Of a DNA stretch of 15,643 nt, positions 6,661 through 14,124 are shown piece by piece (the first letter of the stretch is position 1; every line of letters begins with the position of its first letter). This stretch comes from Candidatus Methanoplasma reticulitermitis. GTDB lineage: Archaea > Thermoplasmatota > Thermoplasmata > Methanomassiliicoccales > Methanomethylophilaceae. The stretch lies in the NCBI GenBank assembly GCA_031287135.1, contig JAITTK010000072.1, positions 1-15,643 of the forward strand, read 5' to 3'. The position numbers and the translations under genes were made by a program. The notes under the pieces are model-generated. The model made no database searches. It was not told the origin of the DNA and worked only from the letters and a program-made list of their open reading frames with translations.

Positions 6661-7015
6661 ACTGAATCCATGGCTGTGGATCCTCGCCGGAGGGGTGTTC
6701 GAGACCACATGGGCATTGGCTATGAAGATGTCCGACGGATTCACGGACATACTTTGGACCGTCGTCACTCTTGCATTTCTTTTCACAAGTGTATATTTCC
6801 TTAATTCGGGTCTGAAAAGAGGATTGCCCGTGGGGGGAGGTTATGCTGTCTGGGTCGGGATAGGCGCAATAGGCAGCATCGTGATGGGCATAATAATCTT
6901 CGGAGAATCATTGCAACTGACAAGACTGCTGTTCGCCGCAATAATAATAATCGGGATCATCGGAGTGGAACTCAGCTGCGAACCCGAAATGGAAGAATGC
7001 GGTCAGGACGAATGA
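6653..7015 (+). CDS. SMR-family efflux transporter, partner subunit
   Basis: A second small multidrug resistance protein of 120 residues with four predicted helices and helix-1 Glu17 in GGVFETTW. The GGGYAVWVGIGAIGS segment in helix 3 again resembles the Gdx branch. The start is GTG at 6653, inside the last codons of the first SMR gene; I see no in-frame ATG near the family N-terminus. The C-terminal tail (SCEPEMEECGQDE) is acidic and longer than in most SMR proteins. Paired SMR subunits usually insert in opposite topologies. The last 13 bp overlap the convergent ramA gene. Confidence 0.87.
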   Translation: MCELNPWLWILAGGVFETTWALAMKMSDGFTDILWTVVTLAFLFTSVYFLNSGLKRGLPVGGGYAVWVGIGAIGSIVMGIIIFGESLQLTRLLFAAIIIIGIIGVELSCEPEMEECGQDE

Positions 7016-8643
7016 CCCTCTATGCCGAACGGAGTGATTCTAAGGACGCTCTCCGGACAGATCCTTTCGCATCTTCTGCATGCGGTACCGGCGCAACGGT
7101 CGGATACTATCCGTCCGAATGTTTTCTCGCCCTCCATTACGATACTTATGGCATCCTCCGGGCACTCCTCCACACAATTCTCGCAGATTATGCATCCCTC
7201 GATGATACCTGAAAGAACCGTACCGGAATTCTCGAGTATTCTGATTTTTCTACCCTCCGTGTCCGGCAGGTCGGTGGCAGAGATCCTGGTCACTTCCGGA
7301 TTCGGTATCGGTTCCGGTATATGCGGAAGATCGTACACATCCATCATGTTGTTATATTCAGAGGCCGGCATTCCCTGAGACCAAAGGGAATATTCGATCG
7401 AATAGATATCTTTGAACGCTTTTGCGGTTGCGAACATGCAGTGGGTGGCTCTGAGCCTCTTCGCGAATTCACGGAGACTGTCGATGGTGGTATCTCCCAT
7501 GGCGAGCCTCCTTGCCAGTTCTATCGATGTGTTCCCGAATTGGATTATCCTCTCCGCACCCGGAACGACCATCCCTATCTTGAGTGCTTTTTTTGCATCC
7601 ACATATAATCCCGAAGCTCCGGACATGTACGCGAGTCTGACGTCATCCGTCCATATGCCCGCCTCGATCAGCAATGTCAGGAACCCCGCCCTCAGGGCGC
7701 CTATGGCTTTACCGGCTTCATCGATATCTTTGGAGTATATGTTCACGCCGTCCTGTAAATGGAGCGAACCATCGGGGCTGCCTATATGCGGCGGCGTTAT
7801 GAGGCCTGTTTCAATGCCGCAGTATATCGATGCCACGACGCCCGTTCCGGTTATACCCTTGGCCTTTCCGTGCATTGCCCCTTTCTTCGAGATGTTGCCG
7901 GTCAGCGGGTCCACGGTGTCGCCGGGGACATCCTTCATCGACTCATCCAGCACCGTACATTCCCATCCGCAGTCTTTGATGTCCACATCGGCTATCGCCC
8001 CGGGAGATGCGAGCATTCCTTTCTCTATCTGCTGACCCTCGAGCGCGGGTCCCGCGGCGGCGGATCCGGTGTATACTTTTCCGCCTACGACCAGTGCCAT
8101 CTCCGCATTCGTTCCGTAATCCACGACCAGACACGGCTCTTTGGATTCGAGGACATCGGTTATCAGAAGCATTGCGATGGCATCGGCCCCTATCTCATGG
8201 GTCACGGCGGGAGGAATCATGACGACTGCGTCCGGCATGCCCTTTATGCCTAGATCCGAAGCTTTCACCATATCTCCGTCTCTGGGCGGAGATACGACAC
8301 CGAGCGTTGTCAGCATATTCTTCCCGGCATACGCCAGGTCTCTTATCTCGATGTTCTGGAACAGGGAGAGCTGGAACGGGTTCCCGCATACTGCGACCGT
8401 TTTTACCTTGGAGAGGTCCACGTCGAATGATGAGAAGAGTGAGTTCGCGGCGGCGATCATCAGACCGTTGGCTACATCCTCGCCGGACATGATCGCAAAA
8501 TTGACGTGATCGATTACATTCATCCCGGGTATAGGGTGACGGGCGGTTATGGATGTGGCTAGGGTCTCGCCTGTCTCCGAGTCGAGTATCTGCGCCCTGA
8601 GGCCGCTCGTACCTATGTCCAATGCGATACAGTATTCTGTCAT
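7003..8643 (-). CDS. ramA: Corrinoid reductive-activation protein RamA
   Basis: RamA is an ATP-dependent iron-sulfur protein that reduces inactive Co(II) corrinoid of methylamine corrinoid proteins to Co(I). The protein has 546 residues. CIALDIGTSGLRAQ at residues 4-17 and the central DYGTNAEMALV and SGASGLY stretches belong to the ASKHA-like ATPase part of the DUF4445/RACo-type family. The C-terminus is a two-cluster ferredoxin domain: Cys484, 487, 490, 494 (CIICENCVEEC) and Cys517, 522, 525, 529. It starts at an ATG 9 nt after the mtmB1 stop, with GAGGCGGG as a possible SD, so it is co-transcribed with mtmB1. It ends overlapping the convergent SMR gene by 13 bp. Confidence 0.93.
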   Translation of the reverse strand: MTEYCIALDIGTSGLRAQILDSETGETLATSITARHPIPGMNVIDHVNFAIMSGEDVANGLMIAAANSLFSSFDVDLSKVKTVAVCGNPFQLSLFQNIEIRDLAYAGKNMLTTLGVVSPPRDGDMVKASDLGIKGMPDAVVMIPPAVTHEIGADAIAMLLITDVLESKEPCLVVDYGTNAEMALVVGGKVYTGSAAAGPALEGQQIEKGMLASPGAIADVDIKDCGWECTVLDESMKDVPGDTVDPLTGNISKKGAMHGKAKGITGTGVVASIYCGIETGLITPPHIGSPDGSLHLQDGVNIYSKDIDEAGKAIGALRAGFLTLLIEAGIWTDDVRLAYMSGASGLYVDAKKALKIGMVVPGAERIIQFGNTSIELARRLAMGDTTIDSLREFAKRLRATHCMFATAKAFKDIYSIEYSLWSQGMPASEYNNMMDVYDLPHIPEPIPNPEVTRISATDLPDTEGRKIRILENSGTVLSGIIEGCIICENCVEECPEDAISIVMEGEKTFGRIVSDRCAGTACRRCERICPESVLRITPFGIEGHSS

Positions 8644-8652
8644 GTTCCCGCC

Positions 8653-10032
8653 TCAGATGTAGATCCCGCATTTGAGGATGGTCTTCAATGCCTTATCGTA
8701 CACCCCCAGATACTCATCTGTCGGTCTGATCTCCTTTACGTCATAACAATCCTGAAAACGCTTGCCGGCTGGCGGTTTGAGATAGTAATCCCTGTATGAA
8801 GAGACCAGATTATCCAATATCCTGTTGACCTCCGGTATCTCCATGCCCGCCGCCGCCGCGGCGGCTTCACCCATCATACGGGCTTCCATTCCTGTCGTTT
8901 TATCTTTGACGACACCTTTCGAAGATGCCGACCCGGATATCAGCTCCCTACCCGATGCCGTGTCGGTTATCGCCTGGGTCGCGACCTCGAGCAGACACAT
9001 CTCCGTGCAAGGTCCGGCCAGCGTATAGTATTGATTTGCCAGAAGAAGATCGGTATTCCTGTCCAATGCCGCGGCCGCATGAGCCGCTATCTGCAGTGTC
9101 TCCCTGGTGGTGGTTGTACCCCACCTGATGTGGATCGGTCCGTCCAAATGTATATCGCAGTCGAACAACGCGAATGATGCGAGCATGGTCGCCACATCGC
9201 ATATCGCGGTTTCTTCCACCCCTCCGGAGTACCCCCCGAATATGGGCATCTGCTCCATCATTATTATATCATCCGCGGTCGACCAGCCCGCTATCATCAC
9301 CATACCGCTGTTATCTATCTTAAGCTCATTCAGCTGGGATACTTCATGCGCATCGTAATATCTGAGACCGTACTGAGAAAGGTCCGACGATAATCTCCCT
9401 GCCGCCGACAGCGGCGTCTCCGGACCCTATATGCCCATGCCCGGTCTGCCGACCATGCTGCAGGCTTCCCTCACATATCGTATTTCCGCGAGTGTCGCCT
9501 TGATCTCCCACGGCGTATTGGTGGTGGCCGGTCTTCCGCTGACGGTATTCAGGATACCGCTTACAAGCGTGTCCACAGCGGCCTCCTGTGCATAACTCTG
9601 CATCATATTGGGAAATATCTCCTCGGAGACGGGCGCACCCGTCGGACCTCCCTGTATGATGGGTTTCCTCGTGGAATTGCCCTTCCTGGCCTTGCAGGCC
9701 ACTCTCTCATTGCCCCTCCCCATCTTGATCTTCTTGGGGGCTTTCTTTATCCCTTCCAGAATCTCCTCTTCGGATACGGAAAGCGCTCTTCCGAGATTTG
9801 TGTTATAGAATCCGGTGCATGCGAGCATTTCGACGCCCGCCAAGAACAGTCTGTCCGCCAGATCATCATCTTCGGGTATTATCTTATTATCGAAATTAAT
9901 GTTGTATTTCTCTTTCATGGCCAATGCGTTCGTCGGGATCGTGACATAATCCCACGTGTCCTCCCTGACCTTTTTTCCGGATGCGAATCTATCGAATGAT
10001 TCGTAGATGTCCAGCGCTCTTGGTGCAACCAT
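8653..10032 (-). CDS. mtmB: Monomethylamine methyltransferase MtmB (copy 1, UAG-Pyl)
   Basis: MtmB transfers the methyl group of monomethylamine to the Co(I) corrinoid of MtmC, using Pyl to activate the amine. A six-frame reading splits it into 201 residues (10032-9430) and a C-terminal part, separated by one in-frame TAG at 9429-9427. The frame is open on both sides, and homology continues without a break (GRPGMGI, then Pyl, then GPETPLSAAG). Read through, the protein is 459 residues with Pyl at 202, the same position as in Methanosarcina MtmB. MEQMPIFGGYSGG and NQYYTLAGPCTEMCLLE are family signatures. It starts with ATG and ends with TGA. It has its own TATA box and leads into ramA, but has no adjacent mtmC of its own. 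Confidence 0.95.
9381..9426 (-). promoter_or_regulatory. Hairpin directly 3' of the mtmB1 UAG (PYLIS-like)
   Basis: Immediately after the UAG, GGTCCG (9426-9421) can pair with CGGACC (9386-9381). Inside it GCCGC (9415-9411) pairs with GCGGC (9405-9401) around a five-base loop. A stem-loop at this place was described in Methanosarcina mtmB as PYLIS; its need for Pyl insertion is disputed. Confidence 0.45.
9427..9429 (-). other. In-frame UAG recoded as pyrrolysine in mtmB1
   Basis: The TAG lies between codons 201 and 203 of one continuous MtmB reading frame. It is read by tRNA-Pyl, whose gene is in this window, giving Pyl202 in the active site. Confidence 0.95.
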
Positions 10033-10084
10033 ATTGATATTAGCTTGATATCACTATTAAAACCTTTACCTCAACAGACATAAT

Positions 10085-10095
10085 GTTTTATATAG
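10085..10095 (-). promoter_or_regulatory. TATA box of the mtmB1-ramA operon
   Basis: Minus strand CTATATAAAAC is a near-ideal box A. A start about 25 nt downstream gives a leader of roughly 30-35 nt before the ATG at 10032. No SD is obvious close to that ATG. Confidence 0.6.
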
Positions 10096-10160
10096 TAATT
10101 CATCTGAAACCTATTTTTATGCTCTAACATAGTAAATGGCCAGACACTTGCCAGACTTAT

Positions 10161-10196
10161 TTAAAAAAATAAATAACTGCGGCTTATGCCGCAGTT
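10161..10196 (-). terminator. Terminator after mtmB2
   Basis: A perfect 9-bp stem, AACTGCGGC with GCCGCAGTT (10175-10183 and 10188-10196), with a four-base loop lies 7 nt after the mtmB2 stop. On the minus strand it is followed by ATTTATTTTTTT. It separates the mtmC-mtmB2 unit from the mtmB1 promoter. Confidence 0.75.
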
Positions 10197-10203
10197 TGTG
10201 TTT

Positions 10204-11589
10204 TCAGTGTTTTATGTCGAGACCGCAATCTCTGAGCGTGCTGAGCGCTTTGTCATAGACTGCGAGATATTCTGCCGTTGGCTTGACGGTCTTGACATCA
10301 TAGCATTCGCGGAAGCTCTTGCCCTGAGGCGGGTTGACGAAATCCTTCTCGTATATCGCAACGAGTTTGGGTATGATCTCGTTCAGATCGGAAACTTTCA
10401 TCCCGGCAGCGGTCCTTGCGGCCTCTCCCATGATTCTTGCTTCCATACCAGTGGTCTTGTCCTGCACGACACCTTTCGCGGCTGCTGATCCCGACAGCAG
10501 TTCTCTTCCGGAACCGGTATCGTTTATGGCCTGCGTTGCTGTCTCGAGCAGACACATCTCGGTACACGGCCCGGCTCCCGGATAGTACTGGTTTGCGAGC
10601 AACAGGTCTGTGTTGGCGTCCACGGCCGCTGCTGCATGAGCGGCCACCTGGAGCGTTTCTTTCGCTGTCGTCACATTCCATCTTATGTGGATCGGTCCGT
10701 CCAGATGGAAATTCCCGCTGAACAGGGCGAATGACCCGAGCGTCGTCGCGACATCGCTGATGGCCGTCTCCTCGAGACCGCCTGTGTATCCTCCGAATAT
10801 CGGCATCTGCTCGATCATTATGGTGTCTCCGTTCGTGGTCCATCCCGCCAGCATGTTGAGGCCGACCATGTCCATCTTGAGCTCATTGAGCTGAGAGCAC
10901 TCGTGCGCATCGGTTATCCTGTGGCCTGCGTTGACCATGTCTGCCGAGAGACGTCCCGCTGCAGAGAGCGGTGTCTCCGGTCCCTAGACACCGAGACCGG
11001 GCCTTCCGGCCCTTATGCGGGCCTCTTTCGTCGCGCGGAGCTCCGCCATGGTTGCAAGGACTTCATAGGGGGTGTTGGTCTTTGCCGGGTGTCCCTCTAT
11101 CGTGGTCATTACACCGTTAACAAGGTCATCGACAACGGCCTCCTGAGCATATGACTGCATGACCTGTATGAATATATCCTCGGATATCGGTGATCCTGTA
11201 GGGCCTCCCTGGATGATCGGTTTCACGGGGCTGTTCCCGCGTCTCGGATAGAAACGGGCTATATCCCTTCCCTCTCCGAGAATGAGCTTCGTCGGGGTCT
11301 TCTTTATTCCTTCCCAGACCTCTTCTTCGGTCACTTTCATGACACGGCCGAGGTCCGTGCAGTAGTATCCGGTTTCGACGAGCATCTCGAGCCCCGCGTT
11401 GAACAGGTTGTTTATCGTCTGCTTGTCCTCCGGTATGATCTTGTCGCCGAAGTTGAGTTTGTACTTCTCTTTGAGCTCGGTGAGCTTCGTCGGTATTATC
11501 GTGTAGTCCCAGTCACTCTCCGCGACCTTCTTGCCTTTCACGAATCTCTCATACACATCTGATATTGTAAGCGGTCTTGTTGCTGCCAT
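10204..11589 (-). CDS. mtmB: Monomethylamine methyltransferase MtmB (copy 2, UAG-Pyl)
   Basis: A second MtmB paralogue, 461 residues when the TAG at 10986-10984 is read as Pyl, again residue 202 (GRPGLGV, Pyl, GPETPLSAAG). It keeps the MtmB signatures IEQMPIFGGYTGG, HLDGPIHIRW and GAGPCTEMCLLE. It is clearly related to copy 1 but differs throughout, so this is an old duplication or separate acquisition rather than a recent repeat. The ATG at 11589 is chosen over a GTG at 11598 because the latter overlaps the mtmC stop and would break the common Pyl202 position. It follows mtmC after 5 nt, forming an mtmC-mtmB operon ended by a strong terminator. It may differ from copy 1 in expression or in substrate preference. 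Confidence 0.95.
10948..10977 (-). promoter_or_regulatory. Hairpin 3' of the mtmB2 UAG (PYLIS-like)
   Basis: Starting 6 nt after the UAG, GAGAC pairs with GTCTC. Within it CCGCT (10971-10967) pairs with AGCGG (10960-10956) around a six-base loop. Its position resembles the hairpin of copy 1 although its sequence differs. Confidence 0.45.
10984..10986 (-). other. In-frame UAG recoded as pyrrolysine in mtmB2
   Basis: The TAG lies at codon 202 of a continuous MtmB frame with homology on both sides, so it is read as Pyl by tRNA-Pyl. Confidence 0.95.
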
Positions 11590-11594
11590 ATTTA

Positions 11595-12230
11595 TCACTT
11601 CGTCAGCTCGTTCACAAGCTCTATGATTTCTGCTGCTGTCGCGGAATATCCGTCTGCGCCTATCTCATCACACCATGCTTTGCTGCATGGTGCTCCGCCG
11701 AATATACACTTGTATTTAGCATCGATCTCTTTCACTGCCTCAACCAATTCCCTCTGTGCCTCGAGCGTCGTGGTCATAAGTGCGGACCCGCCGAGTATTG
11801 CCGCTTCGTTCTCTTCCGCGGCATCGAGGAATTGCTGCGATGATGCATCCGGTCCGAGGTCCACTACATTGTAGCCAGCACCTCTCAGCATGGCACAGCA
11901 CACATTCTTTCCGATCTCGTGGATATCTCCCTCCACGGTGCCCATCACGATTGTGCCCCTGAGTGCACCGTCCCCTGCGGACATGAGAGGTTCGAGGATC
12001 TTTATGGCAGCTTCCATCGTCTTTGATGCGGCCACTACCTGAGGCAGGTATATTTCCGCCTTGTCGAATTTCTCTCCGATGGTCTCCATTCCCTTTCCGA
12101 GACCTTTTTCGATTATCTCTTTGATATTTATCTTCTCTTTTATGGCAGCATTCGTCGAATCCTGGGCGAGTTTAACGTTCCAGGTCTCTACAGCTGTCTT
12201 GAGATCAGCCAGAATCTGTTCTTTGCTCAT
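11595..12230 (-). CDS. mtmC: Monomethylamine corrinoid protein MtmC
   Basis: A cobalamin-binding carrier that accepts the methyl group from MtmB and passes it to the methylcobamide:coenzyme M methyltransferase. The 211-residue protein has an N-terminal helical cap domain and a B12-binding Rossmann domain with the lower-ligand motif Asp102-x-His104-x2-Gly107 (EGDIHEIGKN), then GGSALMTTT and FGGAPCSKAWC, which cradle the nucleotide tail. The ATG at 12230 follows a strong AGGAGG. It is assigned as MtmC rather than MtbC or MttC because mtmB2 follows after 5 nt. As the only mtmC here, it may serve both MtmB copies. Confidence 0.92.
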   Translation of the reverse strand: MSKEQILADLKTAVETWNVKLAQDSTNAAIKEKINIKEIIEKGLGKGMETIGEKFDKAEIYLPQVVAASKTMEAAIKILEPLMSAGDGALRGTIVMGTVEGDIHEIGKNVCCAMLRGAGYNVVDLGPDASSQQFLDAAEENEAAILGGSALMTTTLEAQRELVEAVKEIDAKYKCIFGGAPCSKAWCDEIGADGYSATAAEIIELVNELTK

Positions 12231-12236
12231 ATTCTT

Positions 12237-12242
12237 CCTCCT
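12237..12242 (-). promoter_or_regulatory. Strong Shine-Dalgarno of mtmC
   Basis: AGGAGG lies 6 nt upstream of the ATG at 12230, which fixes the start and suggests high translation. Confidence 0.7.
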
Positions 12243-12309
12243 CAGTAAGTGCTCGGTATCACCTGTTTAGGTTCCACTGGAGCTCTCGGCCTGTATTTTT
12301 ATAATCGGG

Positions 12310-12325
12310 ATATTTATATTTAAAA
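12310..12325 (-). promoter_or_regulatory. TATA box of the mtmC-mtmB2 operon
   Basis: Minus strand TTTAAATATAAATAT is a box-A-like element about 85 nt upstream of the mtmC ATG. The expected start near 12290 leaves a leader of about 60 nt. The rest of the spacer up to 12440 is AT-rich with nothing else I can name. Confidence 0.55.
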
Positions 12326-12445
12326 ATTACGTTTTGATTTCCAACGTCTCACTATCAATTATTTAAACATAACTGTTAGCACCTAAAAAATCATGCTATT
12401 ATATTAATCACTATCGACTTCATGTCACGGGAATAAGCGGTTTTG

Positions 12446-12465
12446 AAGCGGCCTTGCGGCCGCTT
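12446..12465 (-). terminator. GC-rich hairpin after the small membrane protein gene
   Basis: AAGCGGCC and GGCCGCTT form a perfect 8-bp stem with a GCAA loop on the minus strand, 12 nt after the TGA at 12478. No long T-run follows, so it may be a weak terminator or a 3' processing or stability element. Confidence 0.45.
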
Positions 12466-12477
12466 TAAATGTGTTTA

Positions 12478-12618
12478 TCAGATCTCCGATACCATCTTGC
12501 GGGCCTTCCAGAGCGCCAAAACACACAGCCCGACAATCACGATCATGTAGACATATTCCGACTTCGGAATTATGCCCGCGGAGAAGAAACTCTCAACGGT
12601 CGACCAACTTGAAGACAT
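12478..12618 (-). CDS. Small single-span membrane protein (46 aa)
   Basis: A short ORF of 46 residues beginning MSSSWSTVESFFSAG. The core, YVYMIVIVGLCVLALW (residues 22-37), is a single predicted membrane helix followed by a positive cluster (KARKM), so the C-terminus is probably cytoplasmic. It starts 1 nt after the TAA of the upstream winged-helix gene and ends with TGA, so it looks like the third member of a coupled permease-regulator-small protein unit. I do not recognise the family. Its role, possibly an accessory subunit of the permease, is inference from position. The ORF is short, but its tight spacing, hydrophobic core and following hairpin favour a real gene. Confidence 0.65.
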   Translation of the reverse strand: MSSSWSTVESFFSAGIIPKSEYVYMIVIVGLCVLALWKARKMVSEI

Positions 12619-12619
12619 T

Positions 12620-12931
12620 TTATCTGGCCTCCATCGGTTTTACCTTTGACTTCAACTCATCCAGGAGATTCTTTCCGATCGGAGTGATCTTGTATCTTAC
12701 AAGCAGACTGTTCATTTTGAATGAACCATCCTCATCGATCTTGGTCTCCGTCTCGGATATCATCCCCGACGCTGCAACTTCGATGAGGTCGAAATTCAGG
12801 CAGTCCCTCTGATAGTTCGAGTGCATTTTGTATTCTTCCTGAAGCTTCCTGACAACGTCGCAGCTCCACATGGCCTCTCCCGCATCCAGTATCTCGAGGA
12901 TACGGAACTTGTATGGGCGTCCTTCCATCAT
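12620..12931 (-). CDS. Winged-helix-like small protein, possible regulator
   Basis: A 103-residue soluble protein. YKFRILEILDAGEAMWSCDVVRKLQEEY resembles the first helices of a winged helix-turn-helix fold, and LVRYKITPIGKNLLDEL at the end resembles the wing and last helix of PadR- or MarR-like DNA-binding proteins. I cannot name a subfamily. The ATG at 12931 overlaps the TGA of the permease gene (ATGA), pointing to translational coupling; an in-frame start at 12970 would lie inside the permease and lacks support. It could regulate the methylamine genes on either side, but no operator is identified. Confidence 0.72.
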   Translation of the reverse strand: MMEGRPYKFRILEILDAGEAMWSCDVVRKLQEEYKMHSNYQRDCLNFDLIEVAASGMISETETKIDEDGSFKMNSLLVRYKITPIGKNLLDELKSKVKPMEAR

Positions 12932-14070
12932 GATTCTTCCTCCTTCGATTCCCCTGTATCCCTCAGACACTCAACACAGTCCGTCTTCTCGGTGAACATT
13001 ATCAATGTTCCCGCCGTACAAAGAGCGGCACCGACGAGCAGCGATGCCTGATGCGTTATGTCGGATCCTATCGCGGCATCTACGCCAATGAACAGTATGA
13101 GGAATATGACTGCGCATATACCGTAAAGGCTTCCGATACCCTGCCCTCTCCCCACACCTATCAGGGGGAAAGATTTGTACCATGTGACATAACAGAATCC
13201 GAACGTCAGACCAAGCATAACCAGCGACAGCAGTATCACCGGGTCGGAGATCATCCTCCATGCGTACTCGTAGACCGGAATGGACATCAGCGCGAGAGCC
13301 GGTATCGCTATGACCCACCATATAAGTGTCTCAAGACCGAATCTCATCGTTATGGCTACATCCGGCTCAGAGACATCGATCCCTTTCGCTGCAACTGCGC
13401 CTTCGATACCCCATCCGAAGAGGGCCATGAGCCCGCCGATGTATCCTATCAGGGACCCTCCGGCCTGCAGTTCTTCGAACAGACTGATAGCATATATCGT
13501 GATGCTACCTATCACTATGATGAGTATGCCCGCTATCGCCCTGCGGGATATCTTCTGTCCCAACCATGTCGCGGACAACAGCGTGCCTATGACCGGGTAT
13601 GCCAGTGCAGCCACGGCTGCGAAAGCGCCTCCCACATACCCCATCGCTATGAACGAACCAAGTATTGCGCATGGGCCTCCGCATATGGCACCCAGGAAAT
13701 AATATTTCGTGCATGCTTTCATCTCCTTTATGCTCCTCTTCATCTCGGAGAACTTCTCTTTTCCGAGGAACAGGTTCCACACAAGGTATGCGAGCATCAC
13801 AAACGCCGCATTGAGTCCTGTTATCAGCACCGCTGCGGCGAGAAATGCCTTGTTGCTCGCTACGAATTCCCCAGACCCCAAGAGAGTATCTACCTGGATA
13901 TTACTCAGTCCGTCTATTGCTCCCTGGAAATAATTCACGACATCAAAGTTCCATATGAACGTACCCGGAACGTACCAGATACCCCAGAACAGGGCGCAGA
14001 ACAGTGCCATAGTGTAGCCGATCTTCACACGCCTCTTGTGAGTCATCAATCTTTTTTCATCTACTTCCAT
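12928..14070 (-). CDS. Putative methylamine permease (MttP-like, DMT/EamA fold)
   Basis: A 380-residue integral membrane protein with about ten predicted helices in a drug/metabolite-transporter arrangement. Helix 1 is GYTMALFCALFWGIWYVPG. An EamA-like repeat spans roughly residues 127-190 (ICGGPCAILGSFIAMGYVGG and GILIIVIGSITIYAISL), and a second repeat follows. Methylamine gene clusters of Methanosarcina carry permeases of this kind (MttP, MtmP), which are thought to import methylamines. The cytoplasmic tail has a C-x2-C (DCVECL). The ATG at 14070 has AGGAGG just upstream. It lies right after the mttC terminator and overlaps the winged-helix gene at its end. The substrate is inferred from context. 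Confidence 0.8.
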   Translation of the reverse strand: MEVDEKRLMTHKRRVKIGYTMALFCALFWGIWYVPGTFIWNFDVVNYFQGAIDGLSNIQVDTLLGSGEFVASNKAFLAAAVLITGLNAAFVMLAYLVWNLFLGKEKFSEMKRSIKEMKACTKYYFLGAICGGPCAILGSFIAMGYVGGAFAAVAALAYPVIGTLLSATWLGQKISRRAIAGILIIVIGSITIYAISLFEELQAGGSLIGYIGGLMALFGWGIEGAVAAKGIDVSEPDVAITMRFGLETLIWWVIAIPALALMSIPVYEYAWRMISDPVILLSLVMLGLTFGFCYVTWYKSFPLIGVGRGQGIGSLYGICAVIFLILFIGVDAAIGSDITHQASLLVGAALCTAGTLIMFTEKTDCVECLRDTGESKEEES

Positions 14071-14092
14071 CTAATTTTCCTCCTCCTTTGCA

Positions 14093-14116
14093 TAAAAAAA
14101 GGGTGCTTTCGCACCC
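14093..14116 (-). terminator. Terminator between mttC and the permease gene
   Basis: A GGGTGC-GAAA-GCACCC stem-loop (14116-14101) is followed on the minus strand by TTTTTTT. It lies 8 nt after the mttC stop and about 23 nt before the permease ATG. No separate promoter is visible in between, so partial read-through would set the permease level. Confidence 0.8.
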
Positions 14117-14124
14117 AATCGGGT

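Noticed and set aside
8653..9303. C-terminal piece of mtmB1 as a separate gene starting at an internal ATG
   Set aside because: The frame is open up to the TAG at 9429-9427 and MtmB homology continues through it, so this is one Pyl-containing protein.
10204..10938. C-terminal piece of mtmB2 as a separate gene or a pseudogene
   Set aside because: The TAG at codon 202 is the conserved Pyl codon; both halves are intact and contiguous.
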